NCBI RefSeq assembly: GCF_051020985.1
Contig: NC_134999.1
Span: forward strand, 7,006,001 to 7,070,000
Reading direction: 5' to 3'
DNA from: Nomia melanderi
Taxonomy: Eukaryota; Arthropoda; Insecta; Hymenoptera; Halictidae
Length of the DNA: 64,000 bases
Shown here piece by piece: positions 36,705 to 49,460 of the stretch (its first letter is position 1; every line of letters begins with the position of its first letter). The position numbers were made by a program, and so were the translations under genes. The notes under the pieces were generated by a model. The model was given only the letters and a program-made list of their open reading frames with translations, did no database searches and was not told where the DNA came from.

Positions 36705-37443
36705 TTGCACTTTGGAAACCTGGATTATATTGTCTAAAGTCATTTTCGACAAAAAGTATCCAGGCCTTCCCATCGGTCAGCCGGATGTAGCCTTGGTCCC
36801 TATGAGATCTCGTCCAGGAGTCCAATCACTGCTAAGTCAAATGGCTACCCCCGACCTTCCTGGCAATTCTGGCCGACGGAATCCAAGTTTTCCACTTTGG
36901 CAACCTGGTTTGTATAGTCTAAAGTCAATTTCGACCAAAAGTTTTCCGAACTTCACATCGGTCAGCCGGATGTAGCCTTGGAACCTATGAGACCTCGTCC
37001 TGGAGTCCCATCACTGCTAAGTCAAATGGCTACCCCCGACCTTCCTGGCAATTCTGGAGGACGGAATCCAAGTTTTCCACTTTGGCAACCTGGTTTGTAT
37101 AGTCTAAAGCCATTTTCGACCAAAAGTATCCAGACCTTCCCATCGGGCAGCCGGATGTAGCCTTGGTCCCTATGAGACCTCGCCCTGGAATCCCATCACT
37201 GCTAATTCAAATGGCTACCCCCGACCTTCCTGGCCATTCTGCCCAACGGAATCGAAGTTTTGCACTTTGGAAACCTGGATTGTATAGTCTAAAGTCAATT
37301 TCGACCAAAAGAATCCCGACCTTCCCATCGGTAAGCCGGGTGTAGCCTTGGTCCCTATGAGACCTCGTCCTGGAGTCCCATCACAGCAAAGTCAAATGAC
37401 TCCCCCGACCTTCCTGGCAATTCCGGCCGACGGAATCCAAGTT
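36705..37443. repeat. Four-monomer tandem duplication, first unit (739 bp)
   Basis: It matches the following 739 bp. Shared markers are TTTTCGACAAAAAG, CGTCCAGGAGTCC, GTTTTCCGAACTTCACATCGG, TCTGGAGGACGG, CATCGGGCAGCC and CCTGGCCATTCTGCCC. Confidence 0.8.
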
Positions 37444-38000
37444 TTCCACTTTGGAAACCTGGATTGTATTGTCTAAAGTCATTTTCGACAAAAAGTATCC
37501 AGGCCTTCCCATCGGTCAGCCGGATGTAGCCTTGGTCCCTATGAGATCTCGTCCAGGAGTCCAATCACTGCTAAGTCAAATGGCTACCCCCGACCTTCCT
37601 GGCAATTCTGGCCGACGGAATCCAAGTTTTCCACTTTGGCAACCTGGTTTGTATAGTCTAAAGTCAATTTCGACCAAAAGTTTTCCGAACTTCACATCGG
37701 TCAGCCGGATGTAGCCTTGGAACCTATGAGACCTCGTCCTGGAGTCCCATCACTGCTAAGTCAAATGGCTACCCCCGACCTTCCTGGCAATTCTGGAGGA
37801 CGGAATCCAAGTTTTCCACTTTGGCAACCTGGTTTGTATAGTCTAAAGCCATTTTCGACCAAAAGTATCCAGACCTTCCCATCGGGCAGCCGGATGTAGC
37901 CTTGGTCCCTATGAGACCTCGCCCTGGAATCCCATCACTGCTAATTCGAATGGCTACCCCAGACCTTCCTGGCCATTCTGCCCAACGGAATGCAAGTTTT
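37444..38000. repeat. Four-monomer tandem duplication, second unit (matching part)
   Basis: It matches 36705-37260 at 739 bp. Near 37990 it switches from CGGAATCGAAG to CGGAATGCAAG and enters the junction monomer that starts HOR unit 4. Confidence 0.8.
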
Positions 38001-38076
38001 GCACTTTGGAAACCTGGATTGTATAGTCTAAAGTCAATTTCGACCAAAAGTATCCCGACCTTCCCATCGGTCAGCC

Positions 38077-41000
38077 AGATGTAGCCTTGGAACCTATGAG
38101 ACCTCGTCCTGGAGTCCCATCACTGCTAAGTCAAATGACTACCCCCGACCTTCCTGGCAATTCTGCCCTGACGGAATGCAAGTTTTGCACTTTGGAAACC
38201 TAGATTGTATAGTCGAATGTCAATTTCGACCAAAAGAATCCCGACCTTCCCATCGGTCAGGCGGATGTAGCATTGGTCCCTATGAGACCTCGTCCTGGAG
38301 TCTCATCACAGCTAAGTCAAATGGCTACCCCCGACCTTCCTGGCAATTCTGCCCTGACGGAATGCAAGTTTTGCACTTTGGAAACCTGGATTGTATAGTC
38401 GAAAGTCATTTTCGACCAAATGTATCCCGACCTTCCCATCGGTCGGCCGGATGTAGCCTTGGAACCTATGAGACCTCGTCCTGGAGTCCCATCACTACTA
38501 AGTCAAATGGCTACCCCCGACCTTCCTGGTAATTCTGGCCGACGGAATCCAAGTCTTCCACTTTGGAAACCTGGTTTGTATAGTCAAAAGGCAATTTCGA
38601 CCAAAAGTATCCCGACCTTCCCATCGTTCAGCCGGATGAAGCCTTGGTCCCTATGAGACCTCTCACTGGTGTCCAATCACTTCTAAGTCAAATGGCTTTC
38701 CCCGACATTCCTGGCAATTCTGGCCGACGGAATACAGGTTTTCCACTTTGTCAACCTGGTTTGTATAGTCTAAAGTCATTTTCGACCAAAAGTATCCAGA
38801 CATGCCCATCGGTCAGCCGGATGTAGCCTTGGTCCCTATGAGACCTCGCCCACGTGTCCAATCACTGCTAACTCGAATGGCTTCCCCCGACCTTCCTGGC
38901 AATTCCGGCCGACGGAATCCAAGTTTTCCACTTTGGAAACCTGTATTGTTTAGTCTAAAGCCAATTTCGACAAAAAGTATCCAGACCTGCCCATCGGTCA
39001 GCCGGATGTAGCCTTGGTCCCTATGAGACCTCGCCCTGGTGTCCAATCACTGCTAAGTCAAATGACTACCCCCGACCTTGCTGGCAATTCCGGCCGACGG
39101 AGTCCAAGTTTTCCACTTTGGGCACCTGGTTTGTATAGTCTAAAGTCAATTTCGACCAAAAGTATCATGAACTTCCCACGGGTCAGCCGGATGTAGGCTT
39201 CGTCCCTATGAGACATCGTCGTGGAGTCCAACCACTGCTAAGTCAAATTGCTACCCCCGACCTTCCTGGCAATTCTGCCCGACGGAATCCAAGTTTTCCA
39301 CTTTGGCAACCTCGTTTGTATAGTCTAAAGTCATTTTCGACCAAAAGTATCCAGGCCTTCCCATCGGTCAGCCGGATGTAGCCTTGGTCCCTATGAGACC
39401 TCTCCCTGGTGTCCAATCACCGCTAAGTCGAATGGCTTCCCCCGACCTTCCTGGCAATTTTGGCCGACGGAATCCAAGTTTTCCACTTTGGCAACCTGGT
39501 TTGTATAGCCTAACGTCAATTTCGACCAAAAGTATCCCGAACTTCCCATCGGTCAGCCGGATGTAGGCTTCGTCCCTATGAGACATCCTCGTGGAGTCCC
39601 ATCACTGCTAAGTCAAATGGCTATCCCCGACCTTCCTGGCAATTCCGGCCGACGGAATCCAAGTTTTCCACTTTGGAAACCTGGATTGTATAGTCTAAAG
39701 TCAATTTCGACCAAAAGTATCCCGACCCTCTCATCGGTCAGCCGGATGTAGCCTTGGTCCCTATGAGACCTCTCCCTTGTGTCCAATCACTGCTAAGTCA
39801 AATGGCTACCCCCGACCTTCCTGGTAATTCTGCCCGACGGAGCCCAAGTTTTCTACTTAGGAAACCTGGTTTGTATAGTCTAAAGTCAATTTCGACCAAA
39901 AGTATCCCGTCCCACCCATCGGTCAGCCGGATGTAGCCTTGGTCCCTATGAGACCTCTCCCTGGTGTCCAATCACTGCTAAGTCAAATGGCTACCCCCGA
40001 CCTTCCTGGCAATTCTGGCCGACGGAATCCAAGTTTTCCACTTTGGAAACCTGGATTGTATAGTCTAAAGTCAATTTCGACCAAAAGTATCCCGACCCTC
40101 TCATCGGTCAGCCGGATGTAGCCTTGGTCCCTATGAGACCTCTCCCTTGTGTCCAATCACTGCTAATTCGAATGGCTACCCCCGACCTTCCTGGTAATTC
40201 TGCCCGACGGAGCCCAAGTTTTCTACTTAGGAAACCTGGTTTGTATAGTCTAAAGTCAATTTCGACCAAAAGTATCCCGACCGTCCCATCGGTCAGCCGG
40301 ATGTAGTCTTCGTCCCTATGAGACATCGTCCTATAGTCCCATCACTGCTAAGTCAAATAGCTACCCCCGACCTTCCTTGCAATTCTGCCCAACGGAATCC
40401 AAGTTTTCCACTTTGGAAACCTGGATTGTATAGCCTAACGTCAATTTCGACCAAAAGTATCCCGAACTTCCCATCGGTCAGCCGGATGTAGCCTTGGTCC
40501 CTATGAGACCTCTCCCTGGTGTCCAATCACTGCTAAGTCGAATGGCTACCCCCGACCTTCCTGGTAATTCTGCCCGACGGAGCCCAAGTTTTCTACTTTG
40601 GAAACCTGGATTGTATAGCCTAACGTCAATTTCGACCAAAAGTATCCCGAACTTCCCATCGGTCAGCCGGATGTAGGCTTCGTCCCTATGAGACATCCTC
40701 GTGGAGTCCCATCACTGCTAAGTCAAATGGCTATCCCCGACCTTCCTGGCAATTCTGCCCGACGGAATCCAAGTTTTGCACTTTGGAAACCTGGATTGTA
40801 TAGTCAAAAGTCAATTTCGACCAAAAGTATCCCGACCCTCCCATCGGTCAGCCGGATGTAGCCTTGGTCCCTATGAGACCTCTCCCTGGTGTCCAATCAC
40901 TGCTAAGTCGAGTGTCTTCCCCCGACCTTCCTGGCAATTCTGGCCGACGGAATCCAAGTTTTGCACTTTGGAAACCTGGATTGTATAGTCGAAAGTCATT

Positions 41001-42887
41001 TTCGACTAAAAGTATCCCGACCTTCCCATCGGTCGGCCGGATGTAGCCTTGGAACCTATGAGACCTCGTCCTGGAGTCCCATCACTACTAAGTCAAATGG
41101 ATACCCCCGACCTTCCAGGCAGCTCCGCCCGACGGAATCCAAGTTTTCCACTTTGGAAACCTGGATTGTATAGCCTAACGTCAATTTCGACCAAAAGTAT
41201 CCCGAACTTCCCATCGGTCAGCCGGATGTAGCCTTGGTCCCTATGAGACCTCTCCCTGGTGTCCAATCACTGCTAAGTCGAGTGTCTTCCCCCGACCTTC
41301 CTGGCAAGTCTGGCCGACGGAATCTAAGTTTTCCACTTTGAAAACCTGGTTTGTATAGTCTAAAGTCAATTTCGACCAAAAGAATCCCGACCTTCCCATC
41401 GGTCAGCCGGATGTAGCCTTGGTCCCTATGAGACCTCTCCCTGGTGTCCAATCACCGCTAAATCAAATGGCTTCCCCCGACCTTCCTGGCAATTTTGGCC
41501 GACGGAATCCAAGTTTTCCACTTTGATAACCTGGTTTGTATAGTCTAAAGTCATTTTCGACCAAAAGTATCCACACCTTCACATCGGTCCGCCGGATGTA
41601 GCCTTGGTGCCTGTGAGATCTCGTCCTGGAGTCCCATCACTGCTAAGTCAAATGGCTACCCCCGACCTTCCTGGTAATTCTGCCCGACGGAGCCCAAGTT
41701 TTCTACTTAGGAAACCTGGTTTGCATAGTGTAAAGTCAATTTCGGCCAAAACTATCCCGAACTTCCCACGGGTCAGCCGGATGTAGGCTTCGTCCCTATG
41801 AGACATCGTCGTGGAGTCCCATCACTGCTAAGTCAAATGGCTACCCCCGACCTTCCTGGCAATTCTGCCAGACAGAATCCAAGTTTTGCACTTTGGAAAC
41901 CTGGATTATATTGTCTAAAGTCATTTTCGACAAAAAGTATCCAGGCCTTCCCATCGGTCAGCCGGATGTAGCCTTGGTCCCTATGAGATCTCGTCCAGGA
42001 GTCCAATCACTGCTAAGTCAAATGGCTACCCCCGACCTTCCTGGCAATTCTGGCCGACGGAATCCAAGTTTTCCACTTTGGCAACCTGGTTTGTATAGTC
42101 TAAAGTCAATTTCGACCAAAAGTTTTCCGAACTTCACATCGGTCAGCCGGATGTAGCCTTGGAACCTATGAGACCTCGTCCTGGAGTCCCATCACTGCTA
42201 AGTCAAATGGCTACCCCCGACCTTCCTGGCAATTCTGGAGGACGGAATCCAAGTTTTCCACTTTGGCAACCTGGTTTGTATAGTCTAAAGCCATATTCGA
42301 CCAAAAGTATCCAGACCTTCCCATCGGGCAGCCGGATGTAGCCTTGGTCCCTATGAGACCTCGCCCTGGAATCCCATCACTGCTAATTCAAATGGCTACC
42401 CCCGACCTTCCTGGCCATTCTGCCCAACGGAATCGAAGTTTTGCACTTTGGAAACCTGGATTGTATAGTCTAAAGTCAATTTCGACCAAAAGAATCCCGA
42501 CCTTCCCATCGGTAAGCCGGATGTAGCCTTGGTCCCTATGAGACCTCGTCCTGGAGTCCCATCACAGCAAAGTCAAATGACTCCCCCGACCTTCCTGGCA
42601 ATTCCGGCCGACGGAATCCAAGTTTTCCACTTTGGAAACCTGGATTGTATAGTCTAAAGTCAATTTCGACCAAAAGTATCCCGACCTTCCCATCGGTTAG
42701 CAGGATGTAGCCTTCGTCCCTATGAGACATCGTCCGGGAGTCCCATCACTGCTAAGTCAAATGGCTACCCCCGACCTTCCTGGCCATTCTGTCCGACGGA
42801 ATCCAAGTTTTGCACTTTGGAAACCTGGATTGTATAGTCTAAAGTCAATTTCGACCAAAAGTATCCCGACCTTCCCATCGGTCAGCC
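38077..42887. repeat. HOR unit 4, 26 monomers, 4811 bp
   Basis: The unit matches unit 3 at 5735 bp from 38077 to about 39640. It then carries block C pieces (40124-41230 resemble 24582 and 30317-31050) and ends with monomers matching 36712-37345 (41893-42526). Private differences include CATGAACTTCCC near 39167 and GGTTAGCAGG near 42698. Confidence 0.9.
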
Positions 42888-43310
42888 AGATGTAGCCTTG
42901 GAACCTATGAGACCTCGTCCTGGAGTCCCATCACTGCTAAGTCAAATGACTACCCCCGACCTTCCTGGCAATTCTGCCCTGACGGAATGCAAGTTTTGCA
43001 CTTTGGAAACCTAGATTGTATAGTCGAATGTCAATTTCGACCAAAAGAATCCCGACCTTCCCATCGGTCAGGCGGATGTAGCCTTGGTCCCTATGAGACC
43101 TCGTCCTGGAGTCTCATCACAGCTAAGTCAAATGGCTACCCCCGACCTTCCTGGCAATTCTGCCCTGACGGAATGCAAGTTTTGCACTTTGAAAACCTGG
43201 ATTGTATAGTCGAAAGTCATTTTCGACCAAAAGTATCCCGACCTTCCCATCGGTCGGCCGGATGTAGCCTTGGAACCTATGAGACCTCGTCCTGGAGTCC
43301 CATCACTGCT
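42888..43310. repeat. Truncated fifth HOR unit
   Basis: The sequence matches 38077-38500 at 4811 bp (GTATAGTCGAATGTC, GAGTCTCATCACAGC, TGACGGAATGCAAG, GGTCGGCCGG). After about 43310 it enters GGCTTCCCCCGACC and CTACCCATCGG monomers that do not follow the HOR order, so this is the right edge of the HOR domain in this window. Confidence 0.8.
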
Positions 43311-43479
43311 AAGTCAAATGGCTTCCCCCGACCTTCCTGGCAATTCCGGCCGACGGAATCCAAGTTTTCCACTTTGGAAACCTGGTTTGTATAGTCTAAA
43401 GTCAATTTCGACTAAAAGTATCCCGAACTACCCATCGGTCAGCCGGATGTATCCTTGGACCCTATGAGATCTCGTCCTG

Positions 43480-44170
43480 GAGTCCCATCACTGCCAAGTC
43501 AAATGGCTACCCCCGACCATCCTGGCAATTCTGGCCGACGGAATCCATGTTTTCCACTTTGGCAACCTGGTTCGTATAGTCTAAAGTCATTTTCGACCAA
43601 AAGTATCCAGACCTTCCCATTGGTCAGCCGGATGTAGCCTTCGTCCCTATGAGACATCGTCCTGGAGTCACATCACTGCTAAGTCAAATTGCTACCCCCG
43701 ATCTTCCTGGCAATTCTGCCCGACGGAATCCAAGTTTTCCACTTTGGAAACCTGGTTTGTATAGTCTAAAGTCAATTTCGACCAAAAGTATCCTGACCTT
43801 CCCATCGGTCAGCCGGATGTAGCCTTGGTCCCTATGAGACCTCTCCCTGGAGTCCCACCACTGCTAAGTCAAATGGCTACCCCCGACCTTCCTGGCAATT
43901 CTGGCCGACGGAATCCAAGCTTTCCACTTTGGCAACCTGGTTCGTATAGTCTAAAGTCATTTTCGACCAAAAGTATCCCGACCTCCCCATTGGTCTGCCG
44001 GATGTAGCCTTCGTCCCTATGAGACATCGTCCTGGAGTCACATCACTGCTAAGTCAAATCGCTACCCCCGACCTTCCTGGCAATTCTGCCCGACGGAATC
44101 CAAGTTTTCCACTTTGGAAACCTGGTTTGTATAGTCTAAAGTCAATTTCGACCAAAAGTGTCCCGACCCC
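43480..44170. repeat. Two-monomer tandem duplication (370 bp)
   Basis: GGTTCGTATAGTC occurs at about 43570 and 43940, and GAGTCACATCACTGC occurs at about 43664 and 44034, both 370 bp apart, with the CCATTGGTC variants alternating with them. The two copies have drifted, for example GTCAGCC versus GTCTGCC. Confidence 0.7.
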
Positions 44171-46600
44171 CCCATCAGTCAGCCGGATGTAGCCTTGGTC
44201 TCTATGAGATCTCGTCCTGGAGTCCCATCACTGCTAAGTCAAATGGCTACACCCGACCTTAATGGCAATTCTGCCCGCCGGAATACAAGTTTTGCACTTT
44301 GGAAACCTGGATTGCATAGTCTAAAGTCAATTTCGACCAAAAGTATCCCGAACTTCCCATGGGTCTGCCGGATGTAGCCTTCGTCCCTATGAGACATCGT
44401 CGTGCTGTCCCATCACCGCTAAGTCAAATGGCTTCCCCCGACCTTCCTGGCAATTCTGCCCGACGGAATCCAAGTTTTGCACTTTGGAAACCTGGATTGT
44501 ATAGTCTAAAGTCAATTTCGACCAAAAGTATCCCGAACTTCCCATCGGTCAGCAGGATGTAGCCATGGAACCTATGAGACCTCGTCCTGGAGTCTCATCA
44601 CTGCTAAGTCGAAATGGCTTCCCCCGACCTTCCTGGCAATTCTGGCCAACGGAATCCAAGTTTTGCACTTTGGAAACCTGGATTGTATAGTCTAAAGTCA
44701 ATTTCGACCAAAAGTATCCCGACCTTCCCATCGGTCAGCCGCATGTAGCCTTGGTTCCTATGAGACCTCGTCCTGGAGTCCCATCACATCTAAGTCAAAT
44801 GGCTCCCCCTACCTTCCTGGCAATTCTGGCCGACGGAATCCATGTTTTCCACTTTGGAAACCTGGTTTGTATAGTCTGAAGTAAATTTCGACCAAAAGTA
44901 TCCCGACCTTCCCATCGGTCAGCCGGATGTAGTCTTGGTCCCTATGAGATCTCGTCCTGGAGTCCCATCACAGATAAGTCAAGTGGCTCCCCCGAGCTTC
45001 CGGGCAATTCTGCCCGACGGAATCCAAGTTTTGCACTTTGGAAACCTGGAATGTATAGTCTAAAGTCAATTTCGACCAAAAGTATGCCGAACTTCCCTTC
45101 GGTCAGCAGGATGTAGCCTTCGTCCCTATGAGGCCTCTCCCTGGTGTGCAATCAGTGCTAAGTCAAATGGCTTCCCCCGACCTTCCTGGCAATTCTGGCC
45201 GCCGGAATCCCAGTTTTCCACTTTGGAAACCCGGATTGTATAGTCTAAAGTCAATTTCGACCAAATGTATCCCGTCCTTCACATCGGTCAGCCGGATGTA
45301 GCCTTGGTCCCTATGGGACCTGGTCCTGGAGTCCCATCACAGCTAAGTCAAATGTCTCCCCCGACCTTCCTGGCAATTCTGGCCAACGGAATCCAAGTTT
45401 TACACTTTGGCAGCCTGGTTTGTATAGTCTAAAGTCATTTTCGACCATAAGTATCCCGACCTTCCCATCGGTCAGTCGGATGTAGCCTTCGTCCTTATGA
45501 GACATCGTGCTGGAGTCCCATCACTGCTAAGACAAATGGCTACCCCCGACCTTAATGGCAATTCTGCCCGCCGGAATCCAAGTTTTCCACTTTGGCAACC
45601 TGGTTTGTATAGTCTAAAGTCATTTCCGACCAAAAGTATCCAGACCTTCCCATCGGTCAGCCGGATGTAGCCTTGGTCCCTATGAGATCTCGTCCTGGAG
45701 TCCCATCACTGCTAAGTCAAATGGCTACCCCCGACCTTCCTGGCAATTGTGGCCGACGGAATCCAAGTTTTCCACTTTGGCAACCTGGATTGTATAGTCT
45801 AAAGTCATTTTCGAACAAAAGTATCCAGACCTTCCTATCGGTCAGCCGGATGTAGCCTTGGTCCCTATGAGACCTCGCCCTGGTGTCCAATCACTGCTAA
45901 GTCAAATGACTACCCCCGTCCTTCCTGGCAACTCTGCCCGACGGAATCCAAGTTTTGCACTTTGGAAACCTGGATTGTATAGTCTAAAGTCAATTTCGAC
46001 CAAAAGTATGCCGAACTTCCCATTGGTCAGTCGGATGTAGCTTTGGAACCTATGAGACCTCGTCCTGAAGTCCCATCACTGCTAAGTCAAATGACTACCC
46101 CAGAACTTCCTGGCAATTCTGCCTGACGGAATCCAAGTTTTTCACTTTGGAAACCTGGTTTATATAGTCAAAAGACAATTTCGACCAAATGTATCCCGAC
46201 CTTCCCATCGGTCAGCCGGATGTAGCCTTGGTCCCTATGAGACCTCGTCCTGGAGTCCCATCACAGCTAAGTCAAATGACTACCCCAGACCTTCCTGGCA
46301 ATTCTGCCCGACGGAATCCAAGTTTTTCACTTTGGAAACCTGGTTTGTATAGTCTAAAGTCAATTTCGACCAAAAGTATCCCGACCTTCCCATCGGTCAG
46401 CCGGATGTAGCCATGGAACCTATGAGACCTCGTCCTGGAGTCCCATCAAAGCTAGGTCAAGTGGCTCCCCCGACCTTCCTCGCAATTCCGGCCCACGGAA
46501 TCCAAGTTTTCCACTTTGGAAACCCGGATTGTATAGTCTAAAGTCAATTTCGACCAAAAGTATCCCGACCTTCCCATCGGTCAGCCGGATGTAGCCTTCG

Positions 46601-47110
46601 TCCCTATGACACATCGTCATGGAGTCCAAACACTGCTAAGTCAAATGGCTACCCCCGACCTTCCTGGCAATTCTGCCCGACGGAATCCAAGTTCGGCACT
46701 TTGGCAACCTGGTTTGTATAGTCTAAAGTCAATTTCGACTAAAAGTATCCCGACCTTCCCATCGGTCAGCCGCATGTAGCCTTGGTCCCTATGAGACCTC
46801 GTCTTGGAGTCCCATCACTGCTAAGTCAAATGGCTACCCCCGACATTCCTGGCAATTGTGGCCGACGGAATCCAGGTTTTCCACTTTGGCAACCTGGTTA
46901 GAATAGTCTAAAGTCATTTTCGACCAAAAGTATCCCGACCTTCCCATCGGTCAGCCGGATATAGCCTTGGCCCCTATGAGACCTCGTCCTGGAGTCCCAT
47001 CACTGCTAAGTCAAATGGCTCCCCCGACCTTCCTCGCTATTCCGGCCGACGGAATCCAAGTTTTCCACTTTGAAAACCTGGTTTGTATAGTCTAAAGTCA
47101 ATTTCGACCA
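46601..47110. repeat. Monomers sharing private variants with 1.3-1.7 kb and 50.9-51.2 kb
   Basis: ATGACACATCGTCATGG near 46608 matches 1289 and 2400, and CAGCCGCATGTAGCC near 46768 matches 1636. The run GGCAATTGTGGCC, TTAGAATAGTC, CGGATATAGCC and CCTCGCTATTCCGGCC at about 46850-47045 recurs at about 50924-51122. Confidence 0.7.
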
Positions 47111-49319
47111 AAAGTATCCCGACCTTCCCATCGGTCAGCCGGATATAGCCGTGGTCCCTATGAGACCTCGTCCTGCAGTCCCATCACTGCTAAGTCAAAT
47201 GGCTTCCCCCGACCGTCCTGGCACTTCTGGCCGACGGAATCCAAGTTTTCCACTTTGGACACCTGGATTGTATAGTCTGAAGTCAATTTCGACCAAAAGT
47301 ATCCCGACCTTCCCATCGGTCAGCCGGATGTAGCCTTAGTCCCTATGAGATCTCGTCCTGGAGTCCCATCACTGCTAAGTCAAATGGCTTCCCCCGACAG
47401 TCCTGGCACTTCTGGCCGACGGAATCCAAGTTTTCCACTTTGGAAACCTGGATTGTATAGTCTGAAGTCAATTTCGACCAAAAGTATCCCGACCTTCCCA
47501 TCGGTCAGCCGGATGTAGCCTTCGTCCCTATAAGACATCGTCCTGGAGTCCCATCACTGCTAAGTCAAATGGCTACCCCCGACCTTCCTGGCAATTCTGC
47601 ACCGACGGAATGCAAGTTTTTCACTTTGGAAACCTGGATTGTATAGTCCAAGATCAATTTCGACCAAAAGTATCCCGACCTTCCCATCGGTCAGCCGGAT
47701 GTAGCCTTGGTCCCTATGAGATCTCGTCCTGGAGTCCCATCACTGCTAAGTCAAATGGCTACCCCCGACCTTCCTGGCAATTCTGGCCGACGGAATCCAA
47801 GTTTTCCACTTTGAAAACCTGGTTTGTATAGTCTAAAGTCATTTTCGACCAAAAGTATCCCGACCTTCCCATCGGTCAGCCGGATATAGCCTTGGAACCT
47901 GAGACTTCGTCCTGGAGTCCCGTCACTGCTTAGTCAAATGACTACCTCCGACCTTCCTGCCAATTCTGCCCGACGGAGTCCCAGTTTTCAACTTTGGAAA
48001 CCTGGTTTGTATAGTCTAAATTCAATTTCGACAAAAAGTATCCCGACCTTCCCATCGGTCAGCCGGATGTAGCCTTGGTCCCTATGAGACCTCGTCCTGG
48101 AGTCCCATCACTGCTAAGTAAAATGGCTACCCCCGACCTTCCTGGCAATTCTGCCCGACGGAATCCAAGTTTTGCACTTTGGAAACCTGGATTGTATAGT
48201 CTAAAGTCAATTTCGACCAAAGGTATCCAGAACTTCCCATGGGTCAGCCGGATGTAGCCTTCGTCCCTATGAGACGTCGTCCTGGAGTCCCATCACTGCT
48301 AAGTCAAATGGCTACCCCCGACCTACCTGGCAATTCTGCCGACGGAATCCAAGTTTTGCACTTTGGAAACCTGGTTTGTTTAGTCTAAAGTCATTTTCGA
48401 AGAAAAGTATCCAGACCTTCCCGTCGGTCAGCCGGATGTTTCCTTGGTCCCTATGGGACCTCGTCCTGGAGTCCCATCACTGCTAAGTCAAATGGCTACC
48501 CCCGACCTTCCTGGCAATTCTGCCCTACGGAATCCAAGTTTTGCACTTTGGAAACCTGGATTGTATTGTCTAAAGCCAATTTCGACCAAAAGTATCCCGA
48601 CCTTCCCATCGGTCAGCCGGATGTAGCCATGGAACCTATGAGACCTCGTCCTGGATTCCCATCACTGCTAAGTCAAATGACTACCCCCGAACTTCCTGTC
48701 AATTCTGCCCCGACGGAATGCAAGTTTTGCACTTTGGAAACCTGGTTTGTATAGTTTAAAGTCATTTTCGACCAAAAGTATCCAGACCTTCCCGTCGGTC
48801 TGCCGGATGCAGCCTTAGTCCCTATGAGATCTCGTCCTGGAGTCCCATCACTGCTAAGTCAAATGGCTACCCCCCACATTCCTGGCAATTGTGGCCGACG
48901 GAATCCAAGTTTTCCACTTTGGCAAAGTGGTTTGAATAGTCTAAAGTCATTTTCGACCAAAAGTATCCCGACCTTCCCATCGGTCAGCCGGATATAGCCT
49001 TGGTACCTATGAGACCTCGTCCTGGAGTCCCATCACTGCTAAGTCAAATGGCTCCCCCGACCTTCCTCGCAATTCCGGCCGACGGAATCCAAGTTTTCCA
49101 CTTTGAAAACCTGGTTTGTATAGTCTAAAGTCATTTTCGACCAAAAGTATCCCGACCTTCCCATCGGTCAGCCGGATATAGCCTTGGAACCTGGGACTTC
49201 GTCCTGGAGTCCCGTCACTGCTTAGTCAAATGACTACCTCCGACCTTCCTGGCAATTCTGGCCGACGGAATCCAAGTTTTCCACTTTGGAAACCAAGTTT
49301 GTATAGTCTAAAGTCAATT

Positions 49320-49460
49320 TCGACCAAAAGTATCCCGACCTTCCCATCTGTCAGCCGGATGTAGCCTTGGAACCTATGAGACCTCGTCCTGGAGTCCCAT
49401 CACTGCTAAGTCAAATCACTACCTCCGACCTTCCTCGCAATTCTGCCCGACGGAATCCAA
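49320..49460. repeat. CCATCTGTCAGCC-type monomer, copy 1 of 3
   Basis: CCCATCTGTCAGCC, TCAAATCACTACCTCC and CCTTCCTCGCAATTC occur together here, at about 50085-50200 and at about 51205-51300. Confidence 0.7.

Larger units (their letters stand above)
32342..38076. repeat. HOR unit 3, 31 monomers, 5735 bp
   Basis: The unit follows the same order as units 1 and 2 (offset 4812 bp through 33851). It is expanded by a three-monomer tandem duplication (33649-34758) and a four-monomer tandem duplication (from about 36705). The stretch 34856-36051 matches 29304-30499 at 5552 bp (30 monomers). Its end is a hybrid monomer at about 37892-38076. Confidence 0.9.

Noticed and set aside
22906..42887. HOR units as a pure assembly artefact
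   Set aside because: Units differ in length (25, 26, 31, 26 monomers) and carry private single-base changes and private internal duplications, which simple misassembly of one unit would not give. Raw reads would be needed to exclude it completely.
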